From Azospirillum sp. TSH100 (lineage in GTDB: Bacteria > Pseudomonadota > Alphaproteobacteria > Azospirillales > Azospirillaceae), in the NCBI RefSeq assembly GCF_004923295.1, contig NZ_CP039634.1, positions 887,001 to 951,000 of the forward strand: a DNA stretch of 64,000 nucleotides. The letters run 5' to 3'. The notes beneath the pieces are model-generated. The model saw only the letters and a list, made by a program, of their open reading frames with translations, did no database searches and was not told the origin of the DNA. Positions 19,065 through 29,425 of this stretch are shown here, in pieces. A program made the position numbers and the translations under genes. Positions within the stretch are counted from its first letter, which is position 1, and each line of letters starts with the position of its first letter.

Positions 19065-19586
19065 AGCAGGCTCGAGATCCTTGCAGTAGAAATGTCCGGC
19101 AAGCGGCTTTCCCTGCACCAGCGCGTAGAAGGGGTGGGTGCCCCAGCGCTTGAATCCGAGCGATTCGTAAAGCGCGATGGCCGCCTCCTGCGTCACGCGA
19201 ACGTCGAGGTTCAGCACCTTGAAGCCGACGGCGCGCGCCTCGTCCAGCACCGCCATGGTCAGGCGGCGGGCAAGGCCGTGGCCGCGCGCCCAGGGGGCGA
19301 CGAAGCTGGTGGTCAGCTGGGCGGCGTGGGCCTGCGCCTCGTTGTTGCGCGGCGGCTTGACCAGCTGGGCGGATCCGGCGACCACGCCGTCGAGGCGGGC
19401 GACGAACAGCACCCGTTCCGGCACCACAAGCACGCCCTTCCAATAGCGCTCCATCACGTCGCGCGGCGGCGGCTCGACCCAGCCGAAGCCACCGCCGGCG
19501 CGGATGGCGTCGTCGGCCGCGTCGCACAGATCGTGCAACTCGGCGGTCTTCAGCGCATCGACCTTGTCGATGGCAATCTCGGCCAT
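19044..19586 (-). CDS. GNAT-family N-acetyltransferase inside the his cluster
   Basis: The 180-aa GNAT-fold protein has [16 protein letters not shown] (acetyl-CoA-binding motif A) and [18 protein letters not shown]. Its substrate is unknown. It sits between hisH and hisA on the same strand, 4 bases after the hisH stop, so it is presumably expressed with the histidine genes. Its stop codon lies inside a 15-bp tandem repeat, making the C-terminus QQPPAQ recent and variable-looking. Confidence 0.85.
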   Translation of the reverse strand: MAEIAIDKVDALKTAELHDLCDAADDAIRAGGGFGWVEPPPRDVMERYWKGVLVVPERVLFVARLDGVVAGSAQLVKPPRNNEAQAHAAQLTTSFVAPWARGHGLARRLTMAVLDEARAVGFKVLNLDVRVTQEAAIALYESLGFKRWGTHPFYALVQGKPLAGHFYCKDLEPAQQPPAQ

Positions 19587-19590
19587 CGGT

Positions 19591-20235
19591 TCAGACCTTC
19601 CAGCGCAGGAAATTCGCGATCAGCGCCAGGCCGGTGGCCTGGCTCTTCTCCGGATGGAACTGGGTGCCGACCAGATTGTCGCGCCCAACCACCGCGGCGA
19701 AGGGGCCGCCATATTCCGCCGACGCGATCAGCGTTTCGGGATCGGCCAGCTTGAACTGATAGGAATGGACGAAATAGGCGTGGGCGCCCTCCGGCAGGCC
19801 GGCCAGAACCGGGTGTGGATGGCGGACGTTCAGTTCGTTCCAGCCCATGTGCGGGATTTTCAGGGTCGGGTCGGACGGCTCCAGCTTCACCACCTCGCCC
19901 CGGATCCAGCCCAACCCCTCGGTCACGCCATACTCGCGCCCGCGTTCGGCCATCAGCTGCATGCCGACGCAGATGCCGAGGAAGGGACGGGCGCGGCGGT
20001 GCACCACCTCCTCCAGCGCGTCGAGCATGCCGGGGACTTCCGACAGGCCGCGCTTGCAGTCGGCGAAGGCGCCGACGCCGGGCAGCACCACGCGGTCGGC
20101 CTGGCGGACCGCATCGGCGTCGGAGGTGACGATGACATTGTAGGAAGCCTCGGCTTCACCGGCCGCACGCTCGATCGCCTTGGCGGCGGAGCGCAGGTTG
20201 CCGGAGCCGTAATCGATCAGCGCGACCGTTTCCAT
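19591..20235 (-). CDS. hisH: Imidazole glycerol phosphate synthase glutaminase subunit
   Basis: HisH supplies ammonia to HisF by hydrolysing glutamine. The 214-aa class I amidotransferase has the nucleophile in [11 protein letters not shown] (Cys89) and the His-Glu pair in TQFHPEKSQ. It begins [16 protein letters not shown], as in the family. It is separated from its partner hisF by the GNAT gene and hisA. Confidence 0.97.
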   Translation of the reverse strand: METVALIDYGSGNLRSAAKAIERAAGEAEASYNVIVTSDADAVRQADRVVLPGVGAFADCKRGLSEVPGMLDALEEVVHRRARPFLGICVGMQLMAERGREYGVTEGLGWIRGEVVKLEPSDPTLKIPHMGWNELNVRHPHPVLAGLPEGAHAYFVHSYQFKLADPETLIASAEYGGPFAAVVGRDNLVGTQFHPEKSQATGLALIANFLRWKV

Positions 20236-20289
20236 GGACGTGACAAACCTTCCGATAGGACGGCGGAGAGGGACTTCAGGTCCCCGCCG

Positions 20290-20913
20290 TCAGAGCGATC
20301 CGCCGAGCGTGCCCTTGGTGGAGGGAACCGCATCGCGCTTGCGCGGGTCGATCTCCACCCCGGCGCGCAGCGCGCGGGCAAGCGCCTTGTAGCAGCTTTC
20401 CACGATATGGTGGTTGTTCTCGCCATACAGGTTTTCGACGTGCAGCGTGACGCCGGCGGCCATGGCGAAGGCCTGGAACCATTCGCGGAACAGCTCGGTA
20501 TCGAAATCGCCGATCTTGTCGCGGGTGAAGTTCACTTTCCAGATCAGGTAGGGCCGGTTGGAGAAGTCCAGCGCCACCCGCGTCAGCGTCTCGTCCATCG
20601 GCACATAGGAATGGCCGTAGCGCTGGATGCCCTTGCGGTCGCCCAGCGCCTTCGCCACCGCCATGCCGATGGCGATGCCGGTGTCTTCGGTCGTGTGGTG
20701 ATAGTCGATGTGCAGGTCGCCGTCGGCCAGGACCGTCAGGTCCATCAGACTGTGGCGCGACAGCTGTTCCAGCATATGGTCGAGGAAGCCGACCCCCGTC
20801 TTGACGTCGTAGACGCCGGTGCCGTCAAGGTTCAGCGCGACCCGGATCCGGGTCTCCGTGGTGTTCCGCTCGATCGAGGCGCGGCGGCCGCCATTCGTGG
20901 GGGTCTGGTCCAT
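20290..20913 (-). CDS. hisB: Imidazoleglycerol-phosphate dehydratase
   Basis: HisB (monofunctional) dehydrates imidazole glycerol phosphate. The 207-aa product has the metal-binding motifs [28 protein letters not shown] and the C-terminal [18 protein letters not shown]. The start is taken at MDQTPTNGG (20913), 39 bases inside the longest frame, since the family N-terminus ([12 protein letters not shown]) begins shortly after. First gene of the minus-strand his cluster. Confidence 0.96.
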   Translation of the reverse strand: MDQTPTNGGRRASIERNTTETRIRVALNLDGTGVYDVKTGVGFLDHMLEQLSRHSLMDLTVLADGDLHIDYHHTTEDTGIAIGMAVAKALGDRKGIQRYGHSYVPMDETLTRVALDFSNRPYLIWKVNFTRDKIGDFDTELFREWFQAFAMAAGVTLHVENLYGENNHHIVESCYKALARALRAGVEIDPRKRDAVPSTKGTLGGSL

Positions 20914-20989
20914 GGCGGTTTTGTAGCAGGAAGCATCCCCACACGCCAGCATCCGGCACGATTGATGCGCGGCCTGTCCATTCCGACGA

Positions 20990-21018
20990 TTGTCCTACAT
21001 AGGTGTGCGAGCTACAGT
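20990..21018 (+). promoter_or_regulatory. Candidate promoter for the lipoprotein gene
   Basis: TTGTCC (20990-20995) and TACAGT (21013-21018) are separated by 17 bases in the hisB-lipoprotein divergent region. If used, transcription would begin near 21025, favouring a start at 21049 or 21052 rather than 21031 for the gene. Confidence 0.35.
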
Positions 21019-21030
21019 TCTATACACTTC

Positions 21031-22557
21031 ATGCGTGCATATCGGCTTATGATGACCCATCAGCGCCCATTCCCCGCAGTTCTGGTTCTCCTTCTCGGCC
21101 TGCTGCCAACTGGCTGCGGCGGCATGTCCCCGCCTCCGCCCCTGGGCAAAAAGGCGCCACCGGTGGCCACCGGAACCACGGCGCCCTTTCGTTTCGGCGA
21201 GCTGACCATCGGGTCGATGCGGCGCGGAATGCAGATCGGGCGTTACATCTGGGGCATCGACTGCGCCCCACCCTACGACGACGTCTATTGGACCAGCGGC
21301 GTCAACATGCGGCGGGGTTCCACCTTCGACGAGCGGTTCGCCGAGGTGATGACCGCCGCCGGCTTCGACGTGGTCGGCCGTCCCGGCGGTCCAGACAACC
21401 CCGACGGCAACCGCAGCCGCGCCCGGTTCACCGTGCAGGGCGATTTGCGCGACGTGCAGTTGGAACTTTGCCACCGCACCAACTGGCTGACCGGCAGCAG
21501 CAAGGGAAGCTCCGGCACCGGCAGCGTCCGGGTGGAATGGACGGTCTACGACGCTCGCGGCGGCGGGCTGGTCCATCGTGTGGTCACCACCGGCGCCACC
21601 GCACAGGAAGGTGGCGTGCCGCAAGGCGATACCCTGCTGATCGAGGAGTCCTTCGCCGCGGCGGTGGAGGCACTCGCCGCCGACGCGGGTTTCCGCGCCC
21701 TGCTGTCGGGCGGCGCCCTGCCCGCTCCGTCTGCGGCGACGTCGGCGATGTTTCCCGTGACGGCGCCGGCCGGATCCGTCCCCACGCTGCTGACGCCAGC
21801 CGCCGCATCTCCTGTCCTGGCGGCACCGGCCACGGTACCCACACCTGCTGCGAGCAGCCGGCTGTTTCTGCGAACCGGTGCCGTATCCGCTCGGCTCGCG
21901 TCGGCAAGGATACCGGTCGGCGGCTCGCACGGGCTGGTGATCGGCGAGACCGATCTGTCGGGCGAGGCGCAGGCGGTGCTGCTGGTTCCCCTCCCCGGAT
22001 CAGACCCCACCGTCACCGTTCGGCCGGCCCGCGGGGTGGAGCTGACCGGCTGGGTGGTCGGGCGCGACACGGCCAGCGGCTTCGCCCTGGTCCGGGTGCC
22101 GGCCCGGCTCCCTGCCCTGTCCGTCCGCACCGCGTCTCCGCGCGTCAGCGAGCCGGTGCGGGCAGTCGCGGGCGGACGTGGCAGGGAAATCGCCGGCATC
22201 GTCGGCGGCCTGCCGGCCGACGAGGGGCGCGGCGCCACGTTGATCCAGGCGGATCTGGGCTCCGCCGCCCTGTTCACCGCGGTGACCGAGGCAGGTGACC
22301 CGCTGCTGGACGGCAAAGGTGCTCTGGTCGGCGTGGCGCCCTCCGCCGGCCGCTCCGTCGCTACGCCGGCCGGGCTGGTGGAATTCCTGGCGCTCGGTCC
22401 GCTGCTCGAACGGCTGGGAGCGGATCCGGGTGGTCCCGCGTCGGGTACCCCGACGCGCAAACCGGCCGAGACGCACCGCAAACCACAGGCAGACTTGTGG
22501 GAGCTTGAGGACCCTGAAGGCGACATGCTTGACGGCGACATCACCCCTCCCACATAG
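21031..22557 (+). CDS. Predicted lipoprotein with a degenerate trypsin-like (HtrA-type) domain
   Basis: The protein is 508 aa from ATG 21031 (502 from 21049). A signal peptide ends in the lipobox LPTGC (Cys at about 29), so it is probably outer-membrane or periplasmic and lipidated. Residues about 45-235 are an unrecognised domain with conserved-looking Cys ([22 protein letters not shown]), then a Pro/Ala-rich linker. The C-terminal part resembles a trypsin-like fold: SGFALVRV aligns with the HtrA DLALLKV region and [15 protein letters not shown] with the GNSGGPLLN-x-GELIG region. By this alignment the His, Asp and Ser of the triad are all absent. No function is assigned. Confidence 0.75.
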   Translation: MRAYRLMMTHQRPFPAVLVLLLGLLPTGCGGMSPPPPLGKKAPPVATGTTAPFRFGELTIGSMRRGMQIGRYIWGIDCAPPYDDVYWTSGVNMRRGSTFDERFAEVMTAAGFDVVGRPGGPDNPDGNRSRARFTVQGDLRDVQLELCHRTNWLTGSSKGSSGTGSVRVEWTVYDARGGGLVHRVVTTGATAQEGGVPQGDTLLIEESFAAAVEALAADAGFRALLSGGALPAPSAATSAMFPVTAPAGSVPTLLTPAAASPVLAAPATVPTPAASSRLFLRTGAVSARLASARIPVGGSHGLVIGETDLSGEAQAVLLVPLPGSDPTVTVRPARGVELTGWVVGRDTASGFALVRVPARLPALSVRTASPRVSEPVRAVAGGRGREIAGIVGGLPADEGRGATLIQADLGSAALFTAVTEAGDPLLDGKGALVGVAPSAGRSVATPAGLVEFLALGPLLERLGADPGGPASGTPTRKPAETHRKPQADLWELEDPEGDMLDGDITPPT

Positions 22558-22660
22558 ACCGCATGTCCTGCCGCTACGACTGAGTAGAGTCCATGTGTCC
22601 ACACCGGCGTACATGATCCGGTCCGGCAGGATTTTTCCCATTCTCCAGCGTGGTTCCCGC

Positions 22661-23224
<564 letters not shown>

Positions 23225-23229
23225 GCGCC

Positions 23230-24573
23230 ATGAGCCAGACCGCATCCGTCTCCGCCGACAGCGCCGCCTTCAGCCCGCGCGAGATCGTCTCGGAACTCGA
23301 CCGCTACATCGTCGGCCAGACCGAGGCCAAGCGCGCCGTCGCCATCGCGCTGCGCAACCGCTGGCGCCGGCAGCAGCTGCCCGAAGGACTGCGGGAAGAG
23401 GTTCTGCCGAAGAACATCCTGATGATCGGCCCGACCGGCGTCGGCAAGACCGAGATCGCCCGCCGCCTCGCCCGGCTGGCCCAGGCCCCCTTCCTGAAGG
23501 TCGAGGCCACCAAATTCACCGAGGTCGGCTATGTCGGCCGCGACGTGGAACAGATAGTCCGCGATCTGGTGGAGGCCGCCATCGGCCTGACCCGCGAGCG
23601 CCTGCGCAAGGAGGTCGCCGCCAAGGCGGAACTGCGGGCGGAGGAGCGGGTGCTCGACGCGCTGTGCGGCGACAGCGCCAGTGCCGAGACGCGGGCCAAG
23701 TTCCGCAAGATGCTGCGCGAAGGCACGCTGAACGACAAAGAGATCGAAATCCAGGTCGCCGACACCGGTGCGCCGGCCGGCATGCCGACCTTCGACATCC
23801 CCGGCGTGCCGGGCGGCCAGATGGGCATGCTGAACCTGAACGACATGTTCGGCAAGATGATGGGCGGCCGCACCAAGACCCGCCGCATGACGGTGTCCGA
23901 AAGCCACGGCGTGCTGATGGCCGAGGAGTCCGACAAGCTGCTGGACCAGGAGAAGGTGGTGGCGGAGGCGATCCGCGCGGTCGAGCAGAACGGCATCGTC
24001 TTCCTCGACGAGATCGACAAGATCTCCGCCCGCTCCGACGCCCGTGGCGCCGATGTCAGCCGCGAGGGCGTCCAGCGCGACCTGCTGCCGCTGATCGAGG
24101 GCACCACCGTTTCGACCAAGCACGGGCCGGTGAAGACCGACCACATCCTGTTCATCGCGTCCGGCGCCTTCCATGTCGCCAAGCCGTCGGACTTGCTGCC
24201 GGAGCTGCAGGGCCGCCTGCCGATCCGCGTCGAGTTGAAGGCGCTGAGCCAGGACGACTTCAAGCGCATCCTGACCGAGCCGGAAGCCAGCCTGATCCGC
24301 CAATACAAGGCGCTGATGAAGACGGAGGAGGTCGATCTGGTCTTCACCGACGACAGCATCGACGAGCTGGCCCGGCTGGCGGCGGAGATCAACAGCTCGG
24401 TCGAGAATATCGGCGCACGGCGGCTGCACACGGTGCTGGAACGCCTGCTGGAGGAGATCAGCTTCGCCGCCAGCGACCGTGCGGGAGAGACCATCACCAT
24501 CGACGCCGCCCTGGTGCGGGAGCGGGTCGGCGGGCTGGCGAAAAACCCGGACCTGTCGAAGTTCATCCTGTGA
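23230..24573 (+). CDS. hslU: ATP-dependent protease ATPase subunit HslU
   Basis: HslU is the AAA+ unfoldase that feeds HslV. The 447-aa product starts [22 protein letters not shown] after a short leader, with Walker [16 protein letters not shown], Walker [11 protein letters not shown] and the I-domain between them. It ends in the buried-C-terminus motif PDLSKFIL. An in-frame GTG at 23221 overlapping the hslV stop is the alternative start. Confidence 0.97.
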   Translation: MSQTASVSADSAAFSPREIVSELDRYIVGQTEAKRAVAIALRNRWRRQQLPEGLREEVLPKNILMIGPTGVGKTEIARRLARLAQAPFLKVEATKFTEVGYVGRDVEQIVRDLVEAAIGLTRERLRKEVAAKAELRAEERVLDALCGDSASAETRAKFRKMLREGTLNDKEIEIQVADTGAPAGMPTFDIPGVPGGQMGMLNLNDMFGKMMGGRTKTRRMTVSESHGVLMAEESDKLLDQEKVVAEAIRAVEQNGIVFLDEIDKISARSDARGADVSREGVQRDLLPLIEGTTVSTKHGPVKTDHILFIASGAFHVAKPSDLLPELQGRLPIRVELKALSQDDFKRILTEPEASLIRQYKALMKTEEVDLVFTDDSIDELARLAAEINSSVENIGARRLHTVLERLLEEISFAASDRAGETITIDAALVRERVGGLAKNPDLSKFIL

Positions 24574-24604
24574 CGGGCGCGGGGGCACTTGCGTCGGGTG
24601 CCCC

Positions 24605-24620
24605 CGCTTCACGTGAAACA
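24605..24620. promoter_or_regulatory. parS-like site 1 (14 of 16 bases)
   Basis: CGCTTCACGTGAAACA differs from the ParB consensus TGTTTCACGTGAAACA at positions 1 and 3. It lies in the short gap between convergent hslU and mltA, 8 kb left of the predicted origin, the only site on that side in this window. Confidence 0.65.
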
Positions 24621-24636
24621 TTCCTCTCCTGGGCTT

Positions 24637-25839
24637 CTACCCGCCGGCGGCGGCCTTCACGCTCTTCGGTAGCAGCAACGCGTAGGTACCGCGACTCTTC
24701 ATCACCCCGGCCCTGCGCTCCGCCTCGGGCCCGTGGCCCCAGAAAACATCGCCGCGCACCGGCCCGCGGATCGCCCCGCCGGTGTCCTGGGCGACCAGCA
24801 GCCGTTGCAACCGCTGCCCGGCCTCGACCGGATCGTCGGCATCCAGCCACACCGGCACGCCGTAGGGCATGAACTTCGAGTCCACCGCCAGACTGCGGCC
24901 GGGGGTCAGCGCCACGCCCTGGGCGCCGTTCGGACCATCGCCGGTCAGCGGCTGGAAGAAGACGTAGGACGGGTTGACGTTCATCACCGCCGCCGCCTGA
25001 TCGGGGTGCGCCAATAGCCAGTCGCGGATGGTCTGGAGCGAGACCTCCTCCCGCTTCAAGGCACCACGGTCGATCAGTTCCTTGCCAATGGCGACATATT
25101 TGTGGCCGTTCTGGGCGGCGTAGCCGATGCGTGTCTCACTGCCGTCGGCAAGCCGGATCCGGCCCGACCCCTGGATTTGCAGGAAGAAGGCACCGATCGG
25201 GTCCTTCACCCATACCAGTTCCAGGCCCTTGCCCTTCAACGATCCGGCGATGATGGCCGCACGGTCCTCGTAGGGCTTCAGCTTGCCGTCGACCACCCGG
25301 CCGGCCGTGCGTTCCCCCTTCCAGCGGTCGGAAAAGTCGCCGAGATCGACCATCACCAGATCGGGCGGCCGGCGGTAGAGCGGCACCGGATAGGCCGGAT
25401 CCGGCCGCAGGCTGCCTTCCAGCTCGGCTTCGTAATAGCCGGTGAACAGTCCGTCGGGCGTGCCGTTGTTGCCGGCGGCATATGGAGTGAAGTTCGCCTC
25501 GAAGAAGGCGCGGGCGGCGGCATCGTCACCGGCAGGCAGATCCGCCAGCTGGGCACAAGGTCCCTGCCAGTCGCCGATCGTCCCCGCCACCCCGTTCGGC
25601 CCGACCGGCCGGTCCGCCGGTTGGCTTTTGAAACGGGCGCAGGAGCGGGCGAGTGCCGGTACCGCCTGGGCGACCGGATCGCTTCGCCAACCCGCCAAGT
25701 CGGCGAAGGACAGCGGCGCCAGGGTCAGGGCATCGGGCGGCGGCTTGGCCTCCTCCTTGGGGGCGCAGGCCGAAAACAGCAACGCCACCGCCCCAAAGAG
25801 GGCGATGGCGCTGAAACCGGTACGGTGAGGCTGTGCCAT
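24637..25839 (-). CDS. mltA: Membrane-bound lytic murein transglycosylase A (MltA)
   Basis: MltA is an outer-membrane lipoprotein that cleaves peptidoglycan to 1,6-anhydro-muropeptides. The 400-aa product has a lipobox LFSAC (Cys25) following ATG 25839; the longer open frame is ignored. The MltA domain (FTGYYEAELEGS...YPVPLYRRPPDL) is followed by a 3D domain with the catalytic Asp in AIRGPVRGDVFWGHG. It lies 13 bases after the Tim44-like gene, on the same strand, a conserved origin-proximal arrangement in alphaproteobacteria. Confidence 0.93.
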   Translation of the reverse strand: MAQPHRTGFSAIALFGAVALLFSACAPKEEAKPPPDALTLAPLSFADLAGWRSDPVAQAVPALARSCARFKSQPADRPVGPNGVAGTIGDWQGPCAQLADLPAGDDAAARAFFEANFTPYAAGNNGTPDGLFTGYYEAELEGSLRPDPAYPVPLYRRPPDLVMVDLGDFSDRWKGERTAGRVVDGKLKPYEDRAAIIAGSLKGKGLELVWVKDPIGAFFLQIQGSGRIRLADGSETRIGYAAQNGHKYVAIGKELIDRGALKREEVSLQTIRDWLLAHPDQAAAVMNVNPSYVFFQPLTGDGPNGAQGVALTPGRSLAVDSKFMPYGVPVWLDADDPVEAGQRLQRLLVAQDTGGAIRGPVRGDVFWGHGPEAERRAGVMKSRGTYALLLPKSVKAAAGG

Positions 25840-25852
25840 CAGTGCTGGTTCA

Positions 25853-26551
25853 TTATTGAACTGGCCGCACTTCGACCAGGGCCCAGTTCGGATCGCGGGA
25901 ACGCAGGTTGCGGGCGAAGGTCCAGACGTCGGTGTTCTCCACCAGCGCCTTGGGATCGCCATCGACGACGGCGCCGGCGCGGTCGCGCACTACATTCACC
26001 TGATCGGAGACCAGACGCACGGTGACACGGGCGGTGCGACCGGCATCCAGCTTCGCTTCCACCACTTCGGCCTCACGCACCTGCTCGATGCGGGACTCAT
26101 GCTGTTCGCCGGCAGCCTGACGGTCGCGGATGACGCGGGCGAAGCTGTCATAGACGTCGTCGGCCAGCAGCGGGCGCAGTGTCGCGGTGTCGCCGCGGGC
26201 GAAGGCGTCGACGATCATGGCGAAGGCGGCCTTGGCGCCGTCCAGGAAATGCTTCTCGTCGAAATTCGGGTCGGCGGCCCGGATCTGGTCGATCGAGGCG
26301 GCGAGCGACAGCGGCTCGTCCGAAGCGATCACGTCTGCACCAGGTGCGACATCCGGCCGCGGCCGGTTGCGCTCCGGCATGGTCACGACATTGTCGGGCT
26401 TCGCCGTACCGGGAGCGGACGTGAAGGGGTTGGAGCGCTGCCGCTCCTCCCCCGTCCGGCGGCCAAGGACGCTGCGCAGCCGATAGACGAGGAAGGCCGC
26501 GATCATCGCGAAGATCACGATCTCGATGAACACGAACCCGTCTCCCATCAT
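25853..26551 (-). CDS. Tim44/TimA-like membrane protein
   Basis: The protein is 232 aa. An N-terminal membrane helix (VFIEIVIFAMIAAFLVYRLRS) is followed by a charged linker and the Tim44-like domain (FLDGAKAAFAMIVDAFARGD to the end). Bacterial members are peripheral inner-membrane proteins related to mitochondrial Tim44; their job is uncertain. The start is one of two adjacent ATGs (26551 or 26548) after the AAGGAA ribosome-binding site. It is divergent from fxsA and upstream of mltA. Confidence 0.88.
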   Translation of the reverse strand: MMGDGFVFIEIVIFAMIAAFLVYRLRSVLGRRTGEERQRSNPFTSAPGTAKPDNVVTMPERNRPRPDVAPGADVIASDEPLSLAASIDQIRAADPNFDEKHFLDGAKAAFAMIVDAFARGDTATLRPLLADDVYDSFARVIRDRQAAGEQHESRIEQVREAEVVEAKLDAGRTARVTVRLVSDQVNVVRDRAGAVVDGDPKALVENTDVWTFARNLRSRDPNWALVEVRPVQ

Positions 26552-26769
26552 CTGTTCCTTCCAAAACAACAGCCAAAACGACGTGTCGCGGGCTCTTCGC
26601 CAAAGCGAAATCGCCGGTGGATCCGGCCCGCCTCTGGACCTTGCCGCCAGCCGGCATTACGTGTTGTTTGCCCGCCAGCAACGGCCGATTGGATCAGGCA
26701 GCCGGTGTTTCCGCCGGACGACCTATCCAAACCTAGATAGGGGCAGCGAGCCCGAAGAGCAAGGACACC

Positions 26770-27387
26770 ATGAATCCCCTGTTGTTGATCCTTCTTCTGC
26801 CGATCCTGGAGATCGTCGGATTCATCCAGGTCGGCGATTGGATCGGCGCCGGGCCGACCATCGGGCTGCTGGCCCTGTCAGCAGTGGTGGGCATGCTGCT
26901 GGTCCGCCACCAGGGGCTCGCCTCTCTGAGCCGGGCACAGGCGGCGGCGGCGCGGGGGGAGGCACCGATCGGCACCGTGCTGGACGGCTTCTGCGCCGTG
27001 CTGGCCGGCATCCTGCTGATCATCCCCGGCTTCCTGACCGACATTCTGGGGATCATGCTGCTCATCCGGCCCTTGCGCCGCGGCATCGGCCGCTGGCTGC
27101 TCGGTCGCCTCAGCACCGGGATGCCGGTCTTCACCACCACCGGCAAAGGCGGGTTCGGAGCAGCAGGCTTCGGCCAGGATTTTAGCCGGGATTTTGGCCA
27201 GGATGTCGGCGGTGCGGACTTCGGTACAGAAGGTCCCAGACGCGCCGACGATCCGTTCCGTCCCACCCCCGGCGTGATCGACGGCGATTACCGCGACGTC
27301 ACTCCCGGCGAGAAGGCGGACGACCACGACGCCCCGCGGCTGACCGACTCCCAATGGGGGAAGCACCGTCCGGATGAGCGGCACTGA
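26770..27387 (+). CDS. fxsA: FxsA family membrane protein
   Basis: FxsA-like proteins are small multi-pass inner-membrane proteins; in E. coli FxsA overproduction alleviates F-exclusion of phage T7. The 205-aa product has the FxsA domain at residues about 1-125 with membrane helices and the family GILLIIPGFLTDILGIMLLI. A hydrophilic Gly/Asp-rich C-terminal extension (about 80 aa) follows, longer than in enterobacteria. It has an AAGGACACC ribosome-binding site and lies upstream of secB. Confidence 0.85.
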   Translation: MNPLLLILLLPILEIVGFIQVGDWIGAGPTIGLLALSAVVGMLLVRHQGLASLSRAQAAAARGEAPIGTVLDGFCAVLAGILLIIPGFLTDILGIMLLIRPLRRGIGRWLLGRLSTGMPVFTTTGKGGFGAAGFGQDFSRDFGQDVGGADFGTEGPRRADDPFRPTPGVIDGDYRDVTPGEKADDHDAPRLTDSQWGKHRPDERH

Positions 27388-27388
27388 G

Positions 27389-27424
27389 CCGCCGGCCGGT
27401 AGCTGGTTTCCGGCCGGTGGTTTC
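27389..27424 (+). terminator. Probable terminator after fxsA
   Basis: CCGCCGGCCGG (27389-27399) pairs with CCGGCCGGTGG (27410-27420), 11 bp with one G-T pair, a 10-base loop and TTTCC after it. It begins at the fxsA stop. Confidence 0.5.
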
Positions 27425-27573
27425 CGTTGGCAGGACGGTCGATCCGTGATAGCCAGCCCTTTGGGCGAAGGCACAACCGTCGCGAACCAAATCCCGTCAC
27501 CTCACATCCGGGTCGGTCCGCCGCCCCTGCCCTGTCTGGGGCCGGGACGCGGACCGGCGATTAGGAGTCCGTT

Positions 27574-28059
27574 ATGTCCGATCAGATGAGCAACGGCGCC
27601 GAGCAGCAGCAGACGTCCTCGCTGCCGATGCATGTCCTCGCGCAGTATGTGAAGGACTTCTCCTTCGAGAACCCCAACGCCCCGCAGAGCCTGCTGCCCA
27701 ACCAGCCGCAGCCGCAGGTGAACATCGGTGTCGACGTCCAGGGCCAGAAGGTCGGCGACGATCTCTACGAACTGACGCTGAACCTGCGTTGCGAAGCCCG
27801 CCAGGGCGAGTCCGTCGCCTTCCTGGTCGAGCTGGCCTATGGCGCCCTGTTCCAGTTCCCCGGCCTGCCGGAAGAGCATCACCGCCCGGTCCTGATGATC
27901 GAAGGCGCCCGGATGATCTTCCCGTTCGCCCGCGCCATCATCTCCAGCGCTACCCGTGAAGGCGGCTTCCCGCCGCTGATGATCAACCCGATCGACTTCG
28001 CAGAGCTGTATCATCGCCAGTCGGCCCAGGAAGCCGCGCCGCAGCAGCCTCCGTTCTGA
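27574..28059 (+). CDS. secB: Protein-export chaperone SecB
   Basis: SecB tetramers keep presecretory proteins unfolded and deliver them to SecA. The 161-aa product has the family core (LAQYVKDFSFENPNAP, LTLNLRCEAR, ICSSA-equivalent ARAIISSATREGGFPPL). A TTAGGAGT ribosome-binding site lies 8 bases before the ATG. It is convergent with rho across a bidirectional hairpin. Confidence 0.96.
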   Translation: MSDQMSNGAEQQQTSSLPMHVLAQYVKDFSFENPNAPQSLLPNQPQPQVNIGVDVQGQKVGDDLYELTLNLRCEARQGESVAFLVELAYGALFQFPGLPEEHHRPVLMIEGARMIFPFARAIISSATREGGFPPLMINPIDFAELYHRQSAQEAAPQQPPF

Positions 28060-28085
28060 CACAGCAAATCCAGCTGAGTTGGGAA

Positions 28086-28125
28086 AAAGAAAAGGGCGGG
28101 AGACCGAAAGGTCCCCGCCCTTTTT
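28086..28125. terminator. Bidirectional terminator between secB and rho
   Basis: GGGCGGGAGACC (28094-28105) pairs with GGTCCCCGCCC (28110-28120) with one bulge. A-rich sequence before it and TTTTT after it make it a terminator for both converging genes. Confidence 0.8.
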
Positions 28126-28168
28126 CTGTGCCGCCCTCCCTTAGGAGGGAAAGGCGGCCGGCATGCCC

Positions 28169-29425
28169 CTATTGGTTCATGCTTTCGAAGAACTCGTTGT
28201 TCGACTTTGTGTGCTTCAGCTTGTCGACCAGGAAGTCGACCGCGTCGGTCACGCCCATCGGCATCAGGATACGGCGCAGGATCCACATCTTCGACATCGT
28301 GCCCTTGTCGACCAGCAGCTCCTCCTTGCGGGTGCCCGACTTGGAGATGTCGATGGCCGGGAAGGTGCGCTTGTCCGAGAGCTTGCGGTCCAGCACGATT
28401 TCCGAGTTGCCGGTTCCCTTGAACTCTTCGAAGATCACCTCGTCCATGCGGCTGCCGGTGTCGATCAGCGCGGTGGCGATGATGGTCAGCGACCCGCCCT
28501 CTTCCACGTTGCGGGCGGCACCGAAGAATCGCTTGGGACGTTGCAGGGCGTTGGCGTCGACACCGCCGGTCAGCACCTTGCCCGATGACGGCACCACCGT
28601 GTTGTAGGCGCGGGCCAGACGGGTGATGCTGTCCAGCAGGATGACCACGTCACGCTTATGCTCGACCAGGCGTTTGGCCTTCTCGATCACCATTTCCGCG
28701 ACCTGAACGTGCCGGGTCGCCGGCTCGTCGAAGGTGGAGCTGATGACCTCGCCGCGGACCGAACGGGCCATGTCCGTCACTTCTTCCGGACGCTCGTCGA
28801 TCAGCAGAACGATCAGATAGGCTTCGGGGTGGTTGGTGGCGACCGAATGGGCGATGTTCTGCAGCATCACCGTCTTGCCGGTGCGCGGCGGCGCCACGAT
28901 CAGCCCGCGCTGCCCCTTGCCGAGCGGCGCCACCAGATCGACGATGCGCCCGGTGAGGTTCTTCTTGGTCGGGTCCTCAACCTCCATCCGGATGCGTTCT
29001 TCCGGGTAGAGCGGCGTCAGATTGTCGAAGTTGATGCGGTGACGGACCTTGTCGGGCGCGTCGAAATTGATGGTGTTGACCTTCAGCAGGGCGAAATAGC
29101 GCTCACCGTCCTTCGGTGAGCGGATCTGCCCTTCCACCGTGTCGCCGGTGCGCAGGCCGAAGCGGCGCACCTGGCTGGGGCTGACATAGATGTCGTCAGG
29201 ACCCGGCAGATAATTGGCCTCTGGCGAGCGCAGGAAGCCGAACCCGTCCTGCAAGACCTCCAGCACGCCGTCGCCGAAGATCGGAATGTCGTTCTCGGCC
29301 AGCTGCTTCAGGATCGCGAACATCATGTCCTGCTTGCGCAGCGTGCTCGCGTTCTCGATCTGCAACTCCTCCGCGAACGCCAGCAGTTCGGCGGGGCTTT
29401 TGCACTTCAGCTCTTGGAGATGCAT
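28169..29425 (-). CDS. rho: Transcription termination factor Rho
   Basis: Rho is the hexameric RNA helicase of factor-dependent termination. The 418-aa product starts [20 protein letters not shown] (Rho N domain) and has the RNA-binding [23 protein letters not shown] (cold-shock-like) and Walker [12 protein letters not shown]; the C-terminal ATPase contains the Q-loop region. It is last in the hemE-hemH-hemJ-rho set. A 380-base C-rich (in the transcript) leader precedes it. Confidence 0.98.
   Translation of the reverse strand: MHLQELKCKSPAELLAFAEELQIENASTLRKQDMMFAILKQLAENDIPIFGDGVLEVLQDGFGFLRSPEANYLPGPDDIYVSPSQVRRFGLRTGDTVEGQIRSPKDGERYFALLKVNTINFDAPDKVRHRINFDNLTPLYPEERIRMEVEDPTKKNLTGRIVDLVAPLGKGQRGLIVAPPRTGKTVMLQNIAHSVATNHPEAYLIVLLIDERPEEVTDMARSVRGEVISSTFDEPATRHVQVAEMVIEKAKRLVEHKRDVVILLDSITRLARAYNTVVPSSGKVLTGGVDANALQRPKRFFGAARNVEEGGSLTIIATALIDTGSRMDEVIFEEFKGTGNSEIVLDRKLSDKRTFPAIDISKSGTRKEELLVDKGTMSKMWILRRILMPMGVTDAVDFLVDKLKHTKSNNEFFESMNQ

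Noticed and set aside
19504-21030. A very long plus-strand frame joining the his-cluster antisense to the lipoprotein
   Set aside because: The first 500 codons are antisense to hisH and hisB. Only the part with a signal peptide from 21031 on is credible.
22566-22631. TCCTGCC / GGCAGGA with TTTTT before hslV, as a terminator or heat-shock thermometer
   Set aside because: The 7-bp arms are 52 bases apart; no stable compact stem was visible.
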